Below, piece by piece: positions 1-8,277 of a stretch of 64,000 nucleotides of DNA (within the stretch, counting starts at the first letter, position 1; each line of letters opens with the position of its first letter). Origin of the DNA: JALUZX01 sp964561605 (GTDB taxonomy: Bacteria > Planctomycetota > UBA1135 > JALUZX01); assembly GCA_964561605.1 (NCBI GenBank), contig CAZLQD010000047.1, forward strand, positions 1 through 64,000, in the 5' to 3' direction. The position numbers and the translations under genes were made by a program. The notes beneath the pieces are model-generated. The model made no database searches, was not told where the DNA came from, and worked only from the letters and a program-made list of their open reading frames with translations.

Positions 1-222
1 GGTGAAGGTCGCGGTGGTGACGGAGTGGTTCCAGAGAGGCGCGCCCTGGGCGGATGTGTCCGCCCTGTGAGGGGTGTGGCAGACGATGCAGATCTCGCCC
101 GATCCGTTCCACGAGCTGCCGCTGAAATCGTGGGGGCTCCCCGTGATCTGGGACCTTCCGGCCGCAGCGGCGAGGGCGAGGAGGGATGGGAGCAGGATCG
201 CCCGCAAGCCTTGGTTTCTCAT
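1..222 (-). CDS. Small multiheme c-type cytochrome, OmcE-like (N-terminal part, cut by window edge)
   Basis: The gene starts at ATG 222 and runs off the left edge; 74 residues are visible. It begins with a signal peptide (charged MRNQ start, then an Ala/Leu-rich core to about residue 24), so the product is exported for periplasmic haem attachment. The first haem site is CIVCH at residues 45-49, preceded by HDFSG and followed by TPH and PLWNH. These blocks match almost residue for residue the complete tetraheme cytochrome at 2491-3111, so the two are recent paralogues in one minus-strand gene row with an NHL and an OB-fold lipoprotein between them. The complete protein probably also has four haems, but that cannot be seen here. 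Role inferred: extracellular or outer-surface electron carrier, possibly a filament subunit. Confidence 0.85.
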   Translation of the reverse strand, partial: MRNQGLRAILLPSLLALAAAAGRSQITGSPHDFSGSSWNGSGEICIVCHTPHRADTSAQGAPLWNHSVTTATFT

Positions 223-432
223 GAAAGAACCCTCCGTCGTCTCTTTCCCGCTCCCCGGGGGAATTCCGCACGAAAAGATCCGGTTTCCCCGTCTCCGGGG
301 CGGGCGGGATAGTAAGGACACCAAAGTATTATTCCACCTCCGGCGCTTCTCCGCAATTCCCTTTTTTCGTTTTCGTGTTTCGAATCGAGAAGTGAGGCGC
401 AAACAGAGAAATCGGCCGGAAATCCTCCGGCC

Positions 433-1203
433 TCATCTCTCCTCCTTCTCCACGACGCCCTCCTCGATGAGGAGGTCGTACTTGTAGCCGTAACCGAAAT
501 CCTTGTTCAGGCGGACCACTCCCCTCACCAGGACGATCCGCCCTTCCAAAACCCTATCCTTCGTGGTGAAGACCAGGTCGGCCGCACCCGCCGGGGCGCC
601 GGGATCCACCAGGTGCACCCAGTTCCTCCCCATGATTCCCGCGTTGACCTTGCTCACCTCGCCCCGGACCCGGACGGTCCTTCCCTCCAGGGCGGCCTTG
701 TCCTTGCGAAGGGCGGCAACGGTGAAGATCTCCCCGGGAGGGTTCCGGGTCTCGCGGACTTTTTTTTCCGTATTCGCTTCCTTGCCTGGAGCCTTGCCCA
801 CCTGGGAAGCGCGGCGGAAACGGGAGACGAAGTAGATCTTTCTGAAGGTCCTTCCCAGGGATTTGCTGTGGAAGTTCTCCAGGGGGACTCCCTGGAGGAA
901 GGCCAGCCTTTCCCCCTTTTCGGGAGGTTTCCCCGGGCCGGCGACCCACACCTCTTCCGTTCCTTTCCGGACCCGCACATAGGTGTACCCCCCCGAGTGG
1001 AGCACCTCCTCCACCTTTCCGAGGAAGGTGCCCGTCCCTTCCGTTCCGCCCGGCCGGCCCGCGGCGGAAGGGGGGGATGCCTGGGGGGAGACCTGGGAGG
1101 GCTCCCCGCCGCCGCAGGATCCCAGCGACAGGAGGGCCGGAAGGAGGAGTCCCGCCATGGAGGCGGTCGCTTTCCAATGGAGAGTCGGGTGGGGGCGTCT
1201 CAT
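433..1203 (-). CDS. OB-fold lipoprotein of the cytochrome cluster
   Basis: 256 residues from ATG 1203. That start overlaps the stop of the upstream NHL gene (TGA 1202-1200, an ATGA junction), indicating translational coupling. An N-terminal signal sequence ends in a lipobox (LSLGSC, Cys near residue 29), so it should be a lipid-anchored envelope protein. Two beta-rich units follow. One lies at about residues 55-125, with GGYTYVRV, W-V-A-G-P and a conserved SKSLGRTF..IYFVSRF block. The second, at about residues 155-250, carries GRTVRVRGEV and W-V-H-L-V-D-P, typical of bacterial OB-fold (GW-type) domains. I know such proteins from multihaem cytochrome clusters of metal-reducing bacteria, but the biochemical function is not established. 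Role inferred: accessory for cytochrome assembly or surface attachment. Confidence 0.8.
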   Translation of the reverse strand: MRRPHPTLHWKATASMAGLLLPALLSLGSCGGGEPSQVSPQASPPSAAGRPGGTEGTGTFLGKVEEVLHSGGYTYVRVRKGTEEVWVAGPGKPPEKGERLAFLQGVPLENFHSKSLGRTFRKIYFVSRFRRASQVGKAPGKEANTEKKVRETRNPPGEIFTVAALRKDKAALEGRTVRVRGEVSKVNAGIMGRNWVHLVDPGAPAGAADLVFTTKDRVLEGRIVLVRGVVRLNKDFGYGYKYDLLIEEGVVEKEER

Positions 1204-2366
1204 GGCTCTTTCTTTCCCGGCGCCTCCTCGGCGAGAGGGGAATCCGGAAGGGTTTCGGGGGGATACTTGAACTTCCGGGAGTGCCCCAGGGCGAAGAAGC
1301 TCACCTGGTTGGGGCCCACCTGGCTCGTGACGGCGATCAGGGCCTCGGGCCGGAAATCCGGGGAGATCCGGTCCGCGAAAAGATCCAGGCCCTCCTTGCC
1401 GACCCAGATCCCGGCGGGAAGGTAGAGCCGCCCCGGCGCCAGGCCCGGCCCGCTGAAGGGAAGAAGGATCCTCCCCGTCAGGGTGAAGACCTGGCAGTTC
1501 TCGAAGCCCGCGTCCAGGACGAAGACGAGTCTTCCGAAGACGGCGATCCCCTTGGGCCGGGAGAACTTGCCCGGCGTCCTCCCCCACCCTCCGAAGGAGC
1601 GGACGAACTTGCCGTCCCGGGTCCAGACGTAGACCCTGGCGTGAATGGTGTCGGAGACGTAGACGAATCCCCGGCCGTCGAAGGCGATGCTTACGGGAGC
1701 CCGCATCCATTGCCGGGGCGGCCCGCCGCTTCCGAAGCGGAAGAGCTCCTTTCCCGTCTTTCGGTCCAGGACGATGACCTGGGTCGCCCAGACGTCCACC
1801 ACGTAGAGTCTGTCCCCCAGGACCTTTGCGTCCACGGGCCGGCTCTTCTTTCCGAAGGGGCCGTATTCACGGAGGTACTTGAAGTTCTCGTCCAGGACGA
1901 CCACCTGGCCCCTGTCGGGGACGGCCAGGTAGACCTCTCCGTCCCCGGAGAAGTCGATGGTCTTGGGCGTTCCGCCGGCGGCCCTGCCCCGGAGGGGGAC
2001 CTCCTCGAATTTCTTTCCCTTGATATCGATCCGGAAGATCTTGGCCAGGTTGGAGTCGGTGACGTAGAAGCATCCCTCGTGGAAGGTCACCCCGTAGGCC
2101 CGGGCGATTCCGCCCTTGGGGGCGGCCTTCTCCCCGAAGAGGAAGCTGTCCAGGCCGGAGGGGGGTGGGACGACCTGGGATGCCCGGGAGATGGACCGGA
2201 GGAACTGGATCCTCGGAGGGTCCGGAGGGGCGGGGAAGAAGACCGGTTCCTGCCGCGCCTTCTTCTCCTTGGGAGGCGGCGTGGAGCTGCAGGAGGCGAG
2301 GAGGGCCGCTCCGGCCAGGGCGGAGAAGAGGAAGAGCTCACGGAAAGCAGGCAAGTTTCTCGTCAC
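1200..2366 (-). CDS. NHL-repeat (six-bladed beta-propeller) lipoprotein
   Basis: 388 residues from GTG 2366. An alternative TTG start at 2354 sits 11 bases after GGAGG and would give a tidier signal peptide. The signal ends in a lipobox (LLASC, Cys about 26), followed by a Pro/Lys-rich linker. The rest is a propeller of repeated blades with motifs of the type G-V-T-F.EGCFYVTDSN, DRLYVVDVWATQVIVLD, RGFVYVSDTIHARVYVW and GIAVFGRLVFVLDAGFENCQVF. NHL proteins of this kind recur beside extracellular-cytochrome genes. The substrate or partner is unknown, and scaffolding or surface presentation of cytochromes is my inference. A homologue lies at 12043-13083 in the second cytochrome cluster, so the window has two cytochrome/NHL modules. 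Confidence 0.88.
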   Translation of the reverse strand: MTRNLPAFRELFLFSALAGAALLASCSSTPPPKEKKARQEPVFFPAPPDPPRIQFLRSISRASQVVPPPSGLDSFLFGEKAAPKGGIARAYGVTFHEGCFYVTDSNLAKIFRIDIKGKKFEEVPLRGRAAGGTPKTIDFSGDGEVYLAVPDRGQVVVLDENFKYLREYGPFGKKSRPVDAKVLGDRLYVVDVWATQVIVLDRKTGKELFRFGSGGPPRQWMRAPVSIAFDGRGFVYVSDTIHARVYVWTRDGKFVRSFGGWGRTPGKFSRPKGIAVFGRLVFVLDAGFENCQVFTLTGRILLPFSGPGLAPGRLYLPAGIWVGKEGLDLFADRISPDFRPEALIAVTSQVGPNQVSFFALGHSRKFKYPPETLPDSPLAEEAPGKKEP

Positions 2367-2425
2367 CTCCGAAGGGGCCGAAAGGGGCTCGGTCTTTCCA
2401 GGGGTAGGTCCTCTTTGCGAAGGCA

Positions 2426-2482
2426 GCGCCCCGGCCCGCCTCGTGGGGCCGGAGCGCCGCCTGGAAGTGGGGGGCTTCCCCC
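2426..2482 (-). terminator. Two intra-operon GC hairpins after the tetraheme cytochrome gene
   Basis: Just downstream of the stop of the tetraheme cytochrome gene (minus strand) lies a short stem GGGGG/CCCCC (2470-2474 with 2478-2482). Next is a stronger stem CCGGCCC/GGGCCGG (2431-2437 with 2446-2452), extended by GCGC/GCGC across one mismatch. Neither has a U-tract. Placed between an abundant structural gene and its accessory genes, they could act as an attenuator or stabilise the 3' end of the upstream message, favouring excess cytochrome over NHL protein. This function is inferred. Confidence 0.4.
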
Positions 2483-2490
2483 GCCGGACC

Positions 2491-3111
2491 TTACTTGGCG
2501 TGGCAGGTCAGGCAGAGGGCGCTTGCGCCGTTGCTCTTGACCAGGAGGTTCCCCACGCCCGATTCATTGTGGACGTTGTGGCAGGAGGCGCACTCCAGCC
2601 TGTGGTTGAAGAGGAGGTCCGAATCGATCGTGCCTCCCAGGCCGGAGTTCTGGGTGGTGGGGTTGTAGAGACCGCCGTCCGCCGAGGCCAGGGCCGCATC
2701 GTAGACGAAGGAGATGGGGTGGTCGTTCCGCAGGTCCGTCCCGATGAGGTCGTTGCCCGTGACGAAATGGGTCCCTGTGGTCCTGCCGCCGAAGTTGTCC
2801 AGGGCCACCGTGCCGTCGTGGCAGGAGAGGCAGAGCTTGGAGACGCCGCTCGGCTGGCCCACCGTGGCGTTCAAGGTGTTGCTGGTGTAGACCTGGAAGG
2901 TGGCGCTCGTCACCTGGTGGTTCCAGAGGGGGGCGTCGGTCACGCTCGTGTCGGCCTTGTGAGGCGTGTGGCAGACCACGCAGATCTCACCTGTGGGATT
3001 CCAGGTGGCCCCGCTGAAATCGTGGGCGGAACCCACGATGGACTGGGATGTGGCGGGCGTTGCGAGCCAAGCCAGGGCTCCCGCCGCCAGGAAGAGAAGT
3101 GACTTCTTCAT
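2491..3111 (-). CDS. Secreted tetraheme c-type cytochrome, candidate OmcE-like filament subunit
   Basis: 206 residues from ATG 3111, with a signal peptide (KKSLLF.. to about residue 22). Four CxxCH sites sit at residues 44-48 (CVVCH), 94-98 (CLSCH), 174-178 (CASCH) and 200-204 (CLTCH), the last almost at the C-terminus. Seven further histidines (30, 51, 65, 115, 131, 170, 181) are enough for bis-His ligation of all haems. Small size, four haems, export, paralogue duplication (1-222), and linkage to an NHL protein and a c-type assembly system fit the pattern of OmcE-type tetraheme subunits that polymerise into extracellular wires. That polymerisation is an inference from architecture, and a soluble periplasmic or surface carrier is the alternative. 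It is the first gene of the minus-strand row; two hairpins follow its stop. Confidence 0.9.
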   Translation of the reverse strand: MKKSLLFLAAGALAWLATPATSQSIVGSAHDFSGATWNPTGEICVVCHTPHKADTSVTDAPLWNHQVTSATFQVYTSNTLNATVGQPSGVSKLCLSCHDGTVALDNFGGRTTGTHFVTGNDLIGTDLRNDHPISFVYDAALASADGGLYNPTTQNSGLGGTIDSDLLFNHRLECASCHNVHNESGVGNLLVKSNGASALCLTCHAK

Positions 3112-3652
3112 AGGATACCCTCCTGAAAGGAAATGGGGAAAAGGGGAAACTTTCGTAAAGAACGCGTCGAAGAGGGGCCCGCCCGGCGGAACCAGGGAAG
3201 TCGCCGCCGCGGCGCTTCCCGCTCTTCGTTACCTACAATGAAAGAATGGCCCATATCCTTTCCCTTGTCCAGGTCCCGAGGGAAAAAAATTAGGCGCCGA
3301 ACCATGGTTTCCGCACCACCTTGATTCAAGAAAATGATGAAAGGTTTTTAATCTTTACCTCTTCCGCAGGTATTTCCTCCTCCAGGGCCCGGAACGGGGA
3401 GTTCCCCCTGTTCCCCTTGCCGGACCGGTTGCTTCAAAACCGCCGTTTTCCGGCCCCTCCGTCCCCGCGCCGGCCTTACAAATACCGAATCCGGCGGCCC
3501 GGAAGGAGAGAAGCTGGACTCTTTTTTCCGGATAACCCCCAAAAAGTATCCAGCCCTTTTTGAAATCTCCTCCCCGGCCCGGATCTTTGCGTTGTAGGAT
3601 TCCCCGGCGCCGGTCCTTCCTTCCCGGCGCCGGGCGACCTACGAGAGAGAAC
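3112..3652. other. Divergent intergenic region between cytochrome operon and System II genes
   Basis: About 540 bases without a convincing gene. It separates the minus-strand cytochrome operon from the plus-strand ResB-like gene and must hold promoters for both. A locally AT-rich patch at about 3280-3360 includes TTGATT at 3321-3326 and TTTAAT at 3347-3352, but the 20-base spacing is poor, so I do not call a promoter. The open frames crossing it lack the strong GC third-position bias of the neighbouring genes. Confidence 0.5.
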
Positions 3653-5449
3653 ATGAGACCCATCTCCACCTCGAGCACCCCGGCGGCGCGCCTGGTCCGG
3701 GCCCTGGGAAGCGTCAAGTTCACCCTTCTCCTCCTGGCCGCCTCGGCCCTGGCCCTGGCCTGGGGAACCCTGGTGGAGAGGAGCAGGGGCGCCGGTGCGG
3801 CCCGTAGCCTGGTCTACGGGAGCACCTGGTTCCAGGTGACCCTTTTCCTGATTGCGGTCAACCTGACTGCCGCAGTGATCAAGCGCCTTCCCCTGCGCAG
3901 GAGCCAGATTCCTTTCCTCGTGACCCACGCGGCCATCGTCCTCCTCCTCGCCGGGGCCTGGATCTCCCACGCCTTCGGCGTGGAGGGAAGGATGGCCATT
4001 GCCGAGAAGGAACGCTCGGACCGTATCTACCTGGAGGACTTCCAGCTCCTTGCCAGGTGGAAGAAGGCCGCCTCGGGGATCGAGGCCCCGGGAGGCGCCG
4101 GGGGCACCACCTGGACCTTCCCCTTTCCCCGGGATTCCTCCCTGGAAGGGGTCCCCCTCCTGGAGGAAGGGCCCGATCGTCCCTCTCTCTGGGTGGTCCG
4201 CTACCTGCCCGACGGGGTTCCCCGGGCGGAACTGGCCCCGGGGGGGGATGCCGATCCTCCGGCCGTGGAGTTCCTGATCGCGGGAAGGAGGATCCACGGG
4301 TTCCAGTGGGTCCTGGCCAACCACCCCGTCTTCCGCCGGAAGAACCTGGGGCCCGTGGAAGTGGAGATCCTCCTGGCCCGGGATCCGGCCTTCTTCCGGG
4401 AGAGGAAGAAGGCCCTGGACCGGGCTCCAAGAATCGTGGAGATCTTCCCCGGCGGGGGAGCCCCTCCCGTCCTCCTTCCTTTGCCGGAGAAGCTGGGCGT
4501 GCCGGTCCCCCTTGGAGGGGGGCGGGAGGCCCGGGTCCTGAAGTATTTCTCCCGGGCCAGGGTGGGCCCCGAGGGCCTGGAGGACGATCCTTCGGCGCCG
4601 GTCAACCCGGCCGTGCTGGTCGAGATCCGAAAGGGCGGCCTCGTGGAGACCCATACGGCCTTCAGCCTCTTTCCCGAGTTCGGCGTCGTCCGGGGAAGGA
4701 AGGGAAAGGGGCTGGTGGAGAAGGTCCGGCTCCAGGCCTCGGGCGTGGGAAGTGTTCCGCTTGTGAGTATACTCGTGGGACCCGGGAACGACCTCTTCGT
4801 CCAGCTCTCCGCCTCGGTGGGCCGGGGGGAGGCCTTCCCCTGCCCGCCGGGGAAGAGGATCGTCCTGGGGAACCTGGGGTTGGATTTCATGGTGAAGCGC
4901 TTCCTTCCCCACGCCCGGGCCAGGATGGACGTCCGGCCCGCCCTTCCCGGCGAGGAGGGGAGTCCCTGGCTGGTGGCGGGGGCTTCCTTCCAGGGAAAGT
5001 CGGGGGAGGCACGCCTCGGGCCGGGAGGGAGCGAGACCATTCCCCTGGGGGACCGGGACCTGGTCCTCCGTTTCGGTAGGCGCTCTCTGGGCCTTCCTTT
5101 CCAGGTGGAACTCCTGGACTTCGAGCTCCACACCTATCCCGGCACGAACCGGCCGGCGGACTACAGGAGCCGGGTCCGGATCCTCCCCGGAGAGGGCGGG
5201 GGCCCTCCCCTGGAGCGGGTGATCTCCATGAACCGCCCCCTCTCCTACGAGGGCTACCGGTTCTTCCAGTCCAGTTACCGCCTGGGGGGACCCGGGCGGC
5301 CCGACGTGACCATTCTCACCGTGTCCCGGGACCCGGGAACCCCCGTGGTCTACGCGGCCTTCGTTCTTCTCCTCCTGGGAGTCGGGTGGTACCTGGTTCC
5401 CGGGAGGGGCCGCGCCGGGAGGAAAGACAGCGAAGGAAACGGGCCATGA
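3653..5449 (+). CDS. resB: ResB/Ccs1-like cytochrome c biogenesis protein (System II)
   Basis: 598 residues from ATG 3653, chosen because the membrane domain begins right after it; the frame extends further upstream without family-like sequence. Three transmembrane segments lie at about residues 19-40, 60-80 and 90-110. A large periplasmic domain follows, and then a closing segment near residues 565-588. The family signature M-N-x-P-L-S-Y-E-G-Y-R-F-F-Q-S-S-Y lies just before the last helix. ResB works with the CcsA partner to move haem across the inner membrane and attach it to apocytochrome CxxCH motifs. Its stop overlaps the start of the CcsA gene by four bases. Its place between the two cytochrome clusters fits the high haem demand of this genome. 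Confidence 0.9.
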   Translation: MRPISTSSTPAARLVRALGSVKFTLLLLAASALALAWGTLVERSRGAGAARSLVYGSTWFQVTLFLIAVNLTAAVIKRLPLRRSQIPFLVTHAAIVLLLAGAWISHAFGVEGRMAIAEKERSDRIYLEDFQLLARWKKAASGIEAPGGAGGTTWTFPFPRDSSLEGVPLLEEGPDRPSLWVVRYLPDGVPRAELAPGGDADPPAVEFLIAGRRIHGFQWVLANHPVFRRKNLGPVEVEILLARDPAFFRERKKALDRAPRIVEIFPGGGAPPVLLPLPEKLGVPVPLGGGREARVLKYFSRARVGPEGLEDDPSAPVNPAVLVEIRKGGLVETHTAFSLFPEFGVVRGRKGKGLVEKVRLQASGVGSVPLVSILVGPGNDLFVQLSASVGRGEAFPCPPGKRIVLGNLGLDFMVKRFLPHARARMDVRPALPGEEGSPWLVAGASFQGKSGEARLGPGGSETIPLGDRDLVLRFGRRSLGLPFQVELLDFELHTYPGTNRPADYRSRVRILPGEGGGPPLERVISMNRPLSYEGYRFFQSSYRLGGPGRPDVTILTVSRDPGTPVVYAAFVLLLLGVGWYLVPGRGRAGRKDSEGNGP

Positions 5450-7149
5450 ACACCCTGGAATTCCTCTTTTCCGCCAAGGCCGCCCGGCTCTTCCTTCCGG
5501 CGGTCCTGGCCCTGTTCCCCCCTCTCCTTCCCGCCCGCTCTTCCCCGGCGGCCCCGCCGGGGGAAGGCCTTCCCGTGGAGGTCACGGCCGGCTGGGCCGT
5601 CCTCCAGGGGGGGCGGTTGAAACCCCTGGACACCTTCGCAAGGGACACGGTCCTGGCCCTCTCCGGAAGGAAGTCCATGGAGGGAATGACTCCTCTCCGG
5701 ATCCTCTGGGGCTTCCACTTCTCGGGGAAGTGGTTCCGGTCCAGGCCCTGGATCCGGGTGGACAGCCGGGAATTGAAGGCCGCCGTGGGTCTGGATCCGT
5801 CGAAGAGGAGGTACTCCTACGAGGAGCTCCTGGGCAACGAGCGCTTCCGGAAGATCGTGGACCGGTGCCTTTCCGCCCATGCCCGCAAGGAGGCCCACTC
5901 CCGCCTGGAGGACGACGCCCTCGAGGTCTACGAGAAGCTCCGCCTGGTGAAGAGCCTGGACCGGGAAGGAGGGGCCTTCCGGATCGTGCCCCCTAGGCCG
6001 GGAGATTCGGAGTGGCGTACACCAAAGGAACTGGAGAAACCGGCCACTCCCGGGGAGGAGCAGGTCCGCCGGGCCTACCTGGCCCTTGCCTCGGCCTGGT
6101 CCAGGGGGGACGCCGGAGGATTCCTGGCGGCGGCGAAGGAGCTCTCCGCGGCCCTCCCCCGGGTGAACCCGGGGGCCTATCCGTCCCGGAGCAAGCTGGA
6201 CCTGGAGCTCTTCTACAACAGGCTCTCTCCCTTCTTCTGGGCCTGGATCCTCTATCTCCTCGCCTTCCTCTCCTTCACCCTCCTCGCCTACTTCAAGCCC
6301 GGTCCCGGGGGGATCGCCGGCAACGTCTTCCTCTCGGGGGGCTTCCTCCTCCACACGGGAGGGGTGGCCCTGCGGTGGATCATCGGAGGGCGGGCGCCTC
6401 TTGCGAACATGTACGAATCCCTGGTCTTCATGGGATGGGCCGTCATCGCCCTGGGCCTCGTCATGGGCTTCCTTTACCGGAAGAGGGTCTTCCCGGCCGC
6501 CGCCTCGGTCCTGGGTCTCCTCTCCCTGGTCTTCGCCGAGAACCTCCCCCTGGACTCCTCCATCAATCCCCTCCTTCCCGTCCTGGCCCACACCTACTGG
6601 CTCTCCCTCCACGTGATCACCGTCATGATCTCCTACTCGGCCTTCGCCCTGGCCATGGGCCTGGGCCACGTGGTCCTGGGGGCCATGGTCTTCAAGCCCG
6701 AGAAGACCGACCTGACCCGTTCCTTCTCCAGGCTCATCTTCAAGACCACCCAGGTTGGGCTCCTCTTCCTTGCGGCGGGGATCGTCACGGGAGCGGTCTG
6801 GGCGAACCAGAGCTGGGGACGCTACTGGGGGTGGGATCCCAAGGAGACCTGGTCCCTCATCACCTTCTTCATCTATCTCCTCCTGGTCCACGCCCGGTTC
6901 GCCGGATGGATCAAGGACTTCGGCCTGGCCCTCTTCTCCATCCTGGGCTTCCTGGGGGTCCTGATGACCTACTACGGTGTGAACTTCGTCCTCGGGACGG
7001 GGCTCCACTCCTACGGTGCCGCCGAGGGCGGGCTTCTCTACGTGAGCCTCTTCGTGGCCCTGGAACTCCTCGCCGTGGGAGGAGCCTTCCTGGCGGTCCG
7101 CCGGCGGAAGGCGGGGGTGGTCGCCCGGGAGGGGAAGGCCTCCTCCTGA
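5446..7149 (+). CDS. ccsA: CcsA/ResC-like haem-handling protein (System II cytochrome c synthase)
   Basis: 567 residues from ATG 5446 (ATGA overlap with the ResB-like gene). After a signal-like helix comes a non-membrane region to about residue 235. This part is less conserved and is seen in some fused or extended CcsA proteins. About eight transmembrane helices follow. The tryptophan-rich haem-binding WWD motif W-G-R-Y-W-G-W-D-P-K-E-T-W is at about residues 457-470. Candidate haem-ligand histidines occur in LLHTGG, LAHTYWLSLH and GLHSYG. Together with ResB this forms the CcsBA-type synthase that ligates haem to CxxCH sites outside the inner membrane. No thiol-reducing CcdA or ResA gene is visible nearby. 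Confidence 0.92.
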   Translation: MNTLEFLFSAKAARLFLPAVLALFPPLLPARSSPAAPPGEGLPVEVTAGWAVLQGGRLKPLDTFARDTVLALSGRKSMEGMTPLRILWGFHFSGKWFRSRPWIRVDSRELKAAVGLDPSKRRYSYEELLGNERFRKIVDRCLSAHARKEAHSRLEDDALEVYEKLRLVKSLDREGGAFRIVPPRPGDSEWRTPKELEKPATPGEEQVRRAYLALASAWSRGDAGGFLAAAKELSAALPRVNPGAYPSRSKLDLELFYNRLSPFFWAWILYLLAFLSFTLLAYFKPGPGGIAGNVFLSGGFLLHTGGVALRWIIGGRAPLANMYESLVFMGWAVIALGLVMGFLYRKRVFPAAASVLGLLSLVFAENLPLDSSINPLLPVLAHTYWLSLHVITVMISYSAFALAMGLGHVVLGAMVFKPEKTDLTRSFSRLIFKTTQVGLLFLAAGIVTGAVWANQSWGRYWGWDPKETWSLITFFIYLLLVHARFAGWIKDFGLALFSILGFLGVLMTYYGVNFVLGTGLHSYGAAEGGLLYVSLFVALELLAVGGAFLAVRRRKAGVVAREGKASS

Positions 7150-7155
7150 GAAGGC

Positions 7156-8199
7156 TCAGGGCCTCTTTCCCTTCCCGGTCCCTCCGGAGGGCCGGGAGGC
7201 GGGGGGCCGCGGCCCGTAGAGGTCGGGCTCGAGGATCTTCACCGGGTGTCGCTTGCGGATTTCCGCAAGCCAGGCCTCCCTGGCCTTCTTGCGGAGCTCC
7301 TCCCGGTGCTGAGCCCGGAGGAGGTCCTTCACCTCCTCGAAGCGGAGCTCCCTGGGAGGGGCCTTCTTCACGCAATAGATGAGGTGGAAGCCGTAGATCG
7401 TCCGGATCACCGGGGAGAGTTCCCCTTCCTTCAGGGAGAAGGCGGCGTCGGCCAGGACCCGGGAACGGAAGAAGGCCCGGGAGACCGTCCCCATGTCCCC
7501 TCCCTTGGAGGCGAACTCGTCCTGGGAGAATTTCTTCGCCACCACTCCGAATGGAGTGCCCTCCTTGATGAGCATCTCCGCCGCGCCGATCTTGTTGCGG
7601 GCCGCTTCGATCTCCTCCTTGGTCGCCGTGGGGGGCACCCGGATGAAGATGTGCAGGAAGTGGGCCTCCTCCGGCGCCAGGGGTTTCTTCTTCTTGGCGT
7701 CGTAGAGGCGCTTCAGCTCCTCCATGTCCACATCGGGGAGGGTCTTCTCGAAGCGCGCCTCGTTCTTGTCGATCAGGATCCGGCGGATCACCAGGGGCTT
7801 CATGGACTCGAACATGCGGGCCTTCTGCTCGGGGGTGATGAACTTGTAGCGCTCCCCCCCCCGGGCCAGGGCCTTCTCGAAGCGATCCCGGATCTCCTTC
7901 TCCGAAACGGTGATCCCCCGGTCCTTGGCGTCCAACCAGATCAGGGTGTCCTCGATCAGCTCCCGCAGGGCCCTTTCCCGGAAGGTCTTCATCTTCCCCT
8001 CGGGGACCCGGCGGTGGAAGAAGGTGAGGGGGATCAGGCTGTCGATCTTCTTGAGGAGGTCCAGGCCGGTGATCTTCACGTCTCCGACGAGGGCGACCAC
8101 CTTGTTTCCCGATGGATGGAACTTGTCCGGTTTCTGGGCCGGCGAAATCCGGAAGAGAAAGGCCGCAAGGATGAGGGCCGGGGGGATCAACCTTCGCAT
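7156..8199 (-). CDS. Exported parvulin-type peptidyl-prolyl cis-trans isomerase (SurA/PrsA-like)
   Basis: 347 residues from ATG 8199, with a signal peptide (RLIPPALILAAFLF). A SurA-like N-terminal helical region contains L-I-x-D-x-L-I-W-L-D-A-K at about residues 85-100. A PpiC rotamase domain lies at about residues 185-290, with F-S-Q-D-E-F-A-S-K-G-G-D-M-G and F-S-L-K-E-G-E-L-S-P-V-I followed by G-F-H-L-I. The protein should assist folding of exported proteins in the periplasm. It is encoded directly after a hexaheme cytochrome on the same strand (78-base gap). Dedicated PPIases next to cytochrome and barrel genes are common in outer-membrane electron-conduit clusters, so cytochrome or beta-barrel folding is the likely job. 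Confidence 0.9.
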   Translation of the reverse strand: MRRLIPPALILAAFLFRISPAQKPDKFHPSGNKVVALVGDVKITGLDLLKKIDSLIPLTFFHRRVPEGKMKTFRERALRELIEDTLIWLDAKDRGITVSEKEIRDRFEKALARGGERYKFITPEQKARMFESMKPLVIRRILIDKNEARFEKTLPDVDMEELKRLYDAKKKKPLAPEEAHFLHIFIRVPPTATKEEIEAARNKIGAAEMLIKEGTPFGVVAKKFSQDEFASKGGDMGTVSRAFFRSRVLADAAFSLKEGELSPVIRTIYGFHLIYCVKKAPPRELRFEEVKDLLRAQHREELRKKAREAWLAEIRKRHPVKILEPDLYGPRPPASRPSGGTGKGKRP

Positions 8200-8277
8200 G
8201 TAGGTCCTCGGGATCGTGGGGGCCCTCCCGCGGGGGGGAAGCCTCTCCGCCCCGGCCGGGAAGGGCCCGACGTCGCC

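Noticed and set aside
3321..3352. TTGATT ... TTTAAT as a sigma-70 promoter for the ResB-like gene
   Set aside because: Spacing of 20 bases and about 300 bases to the start codon; too weak to call.
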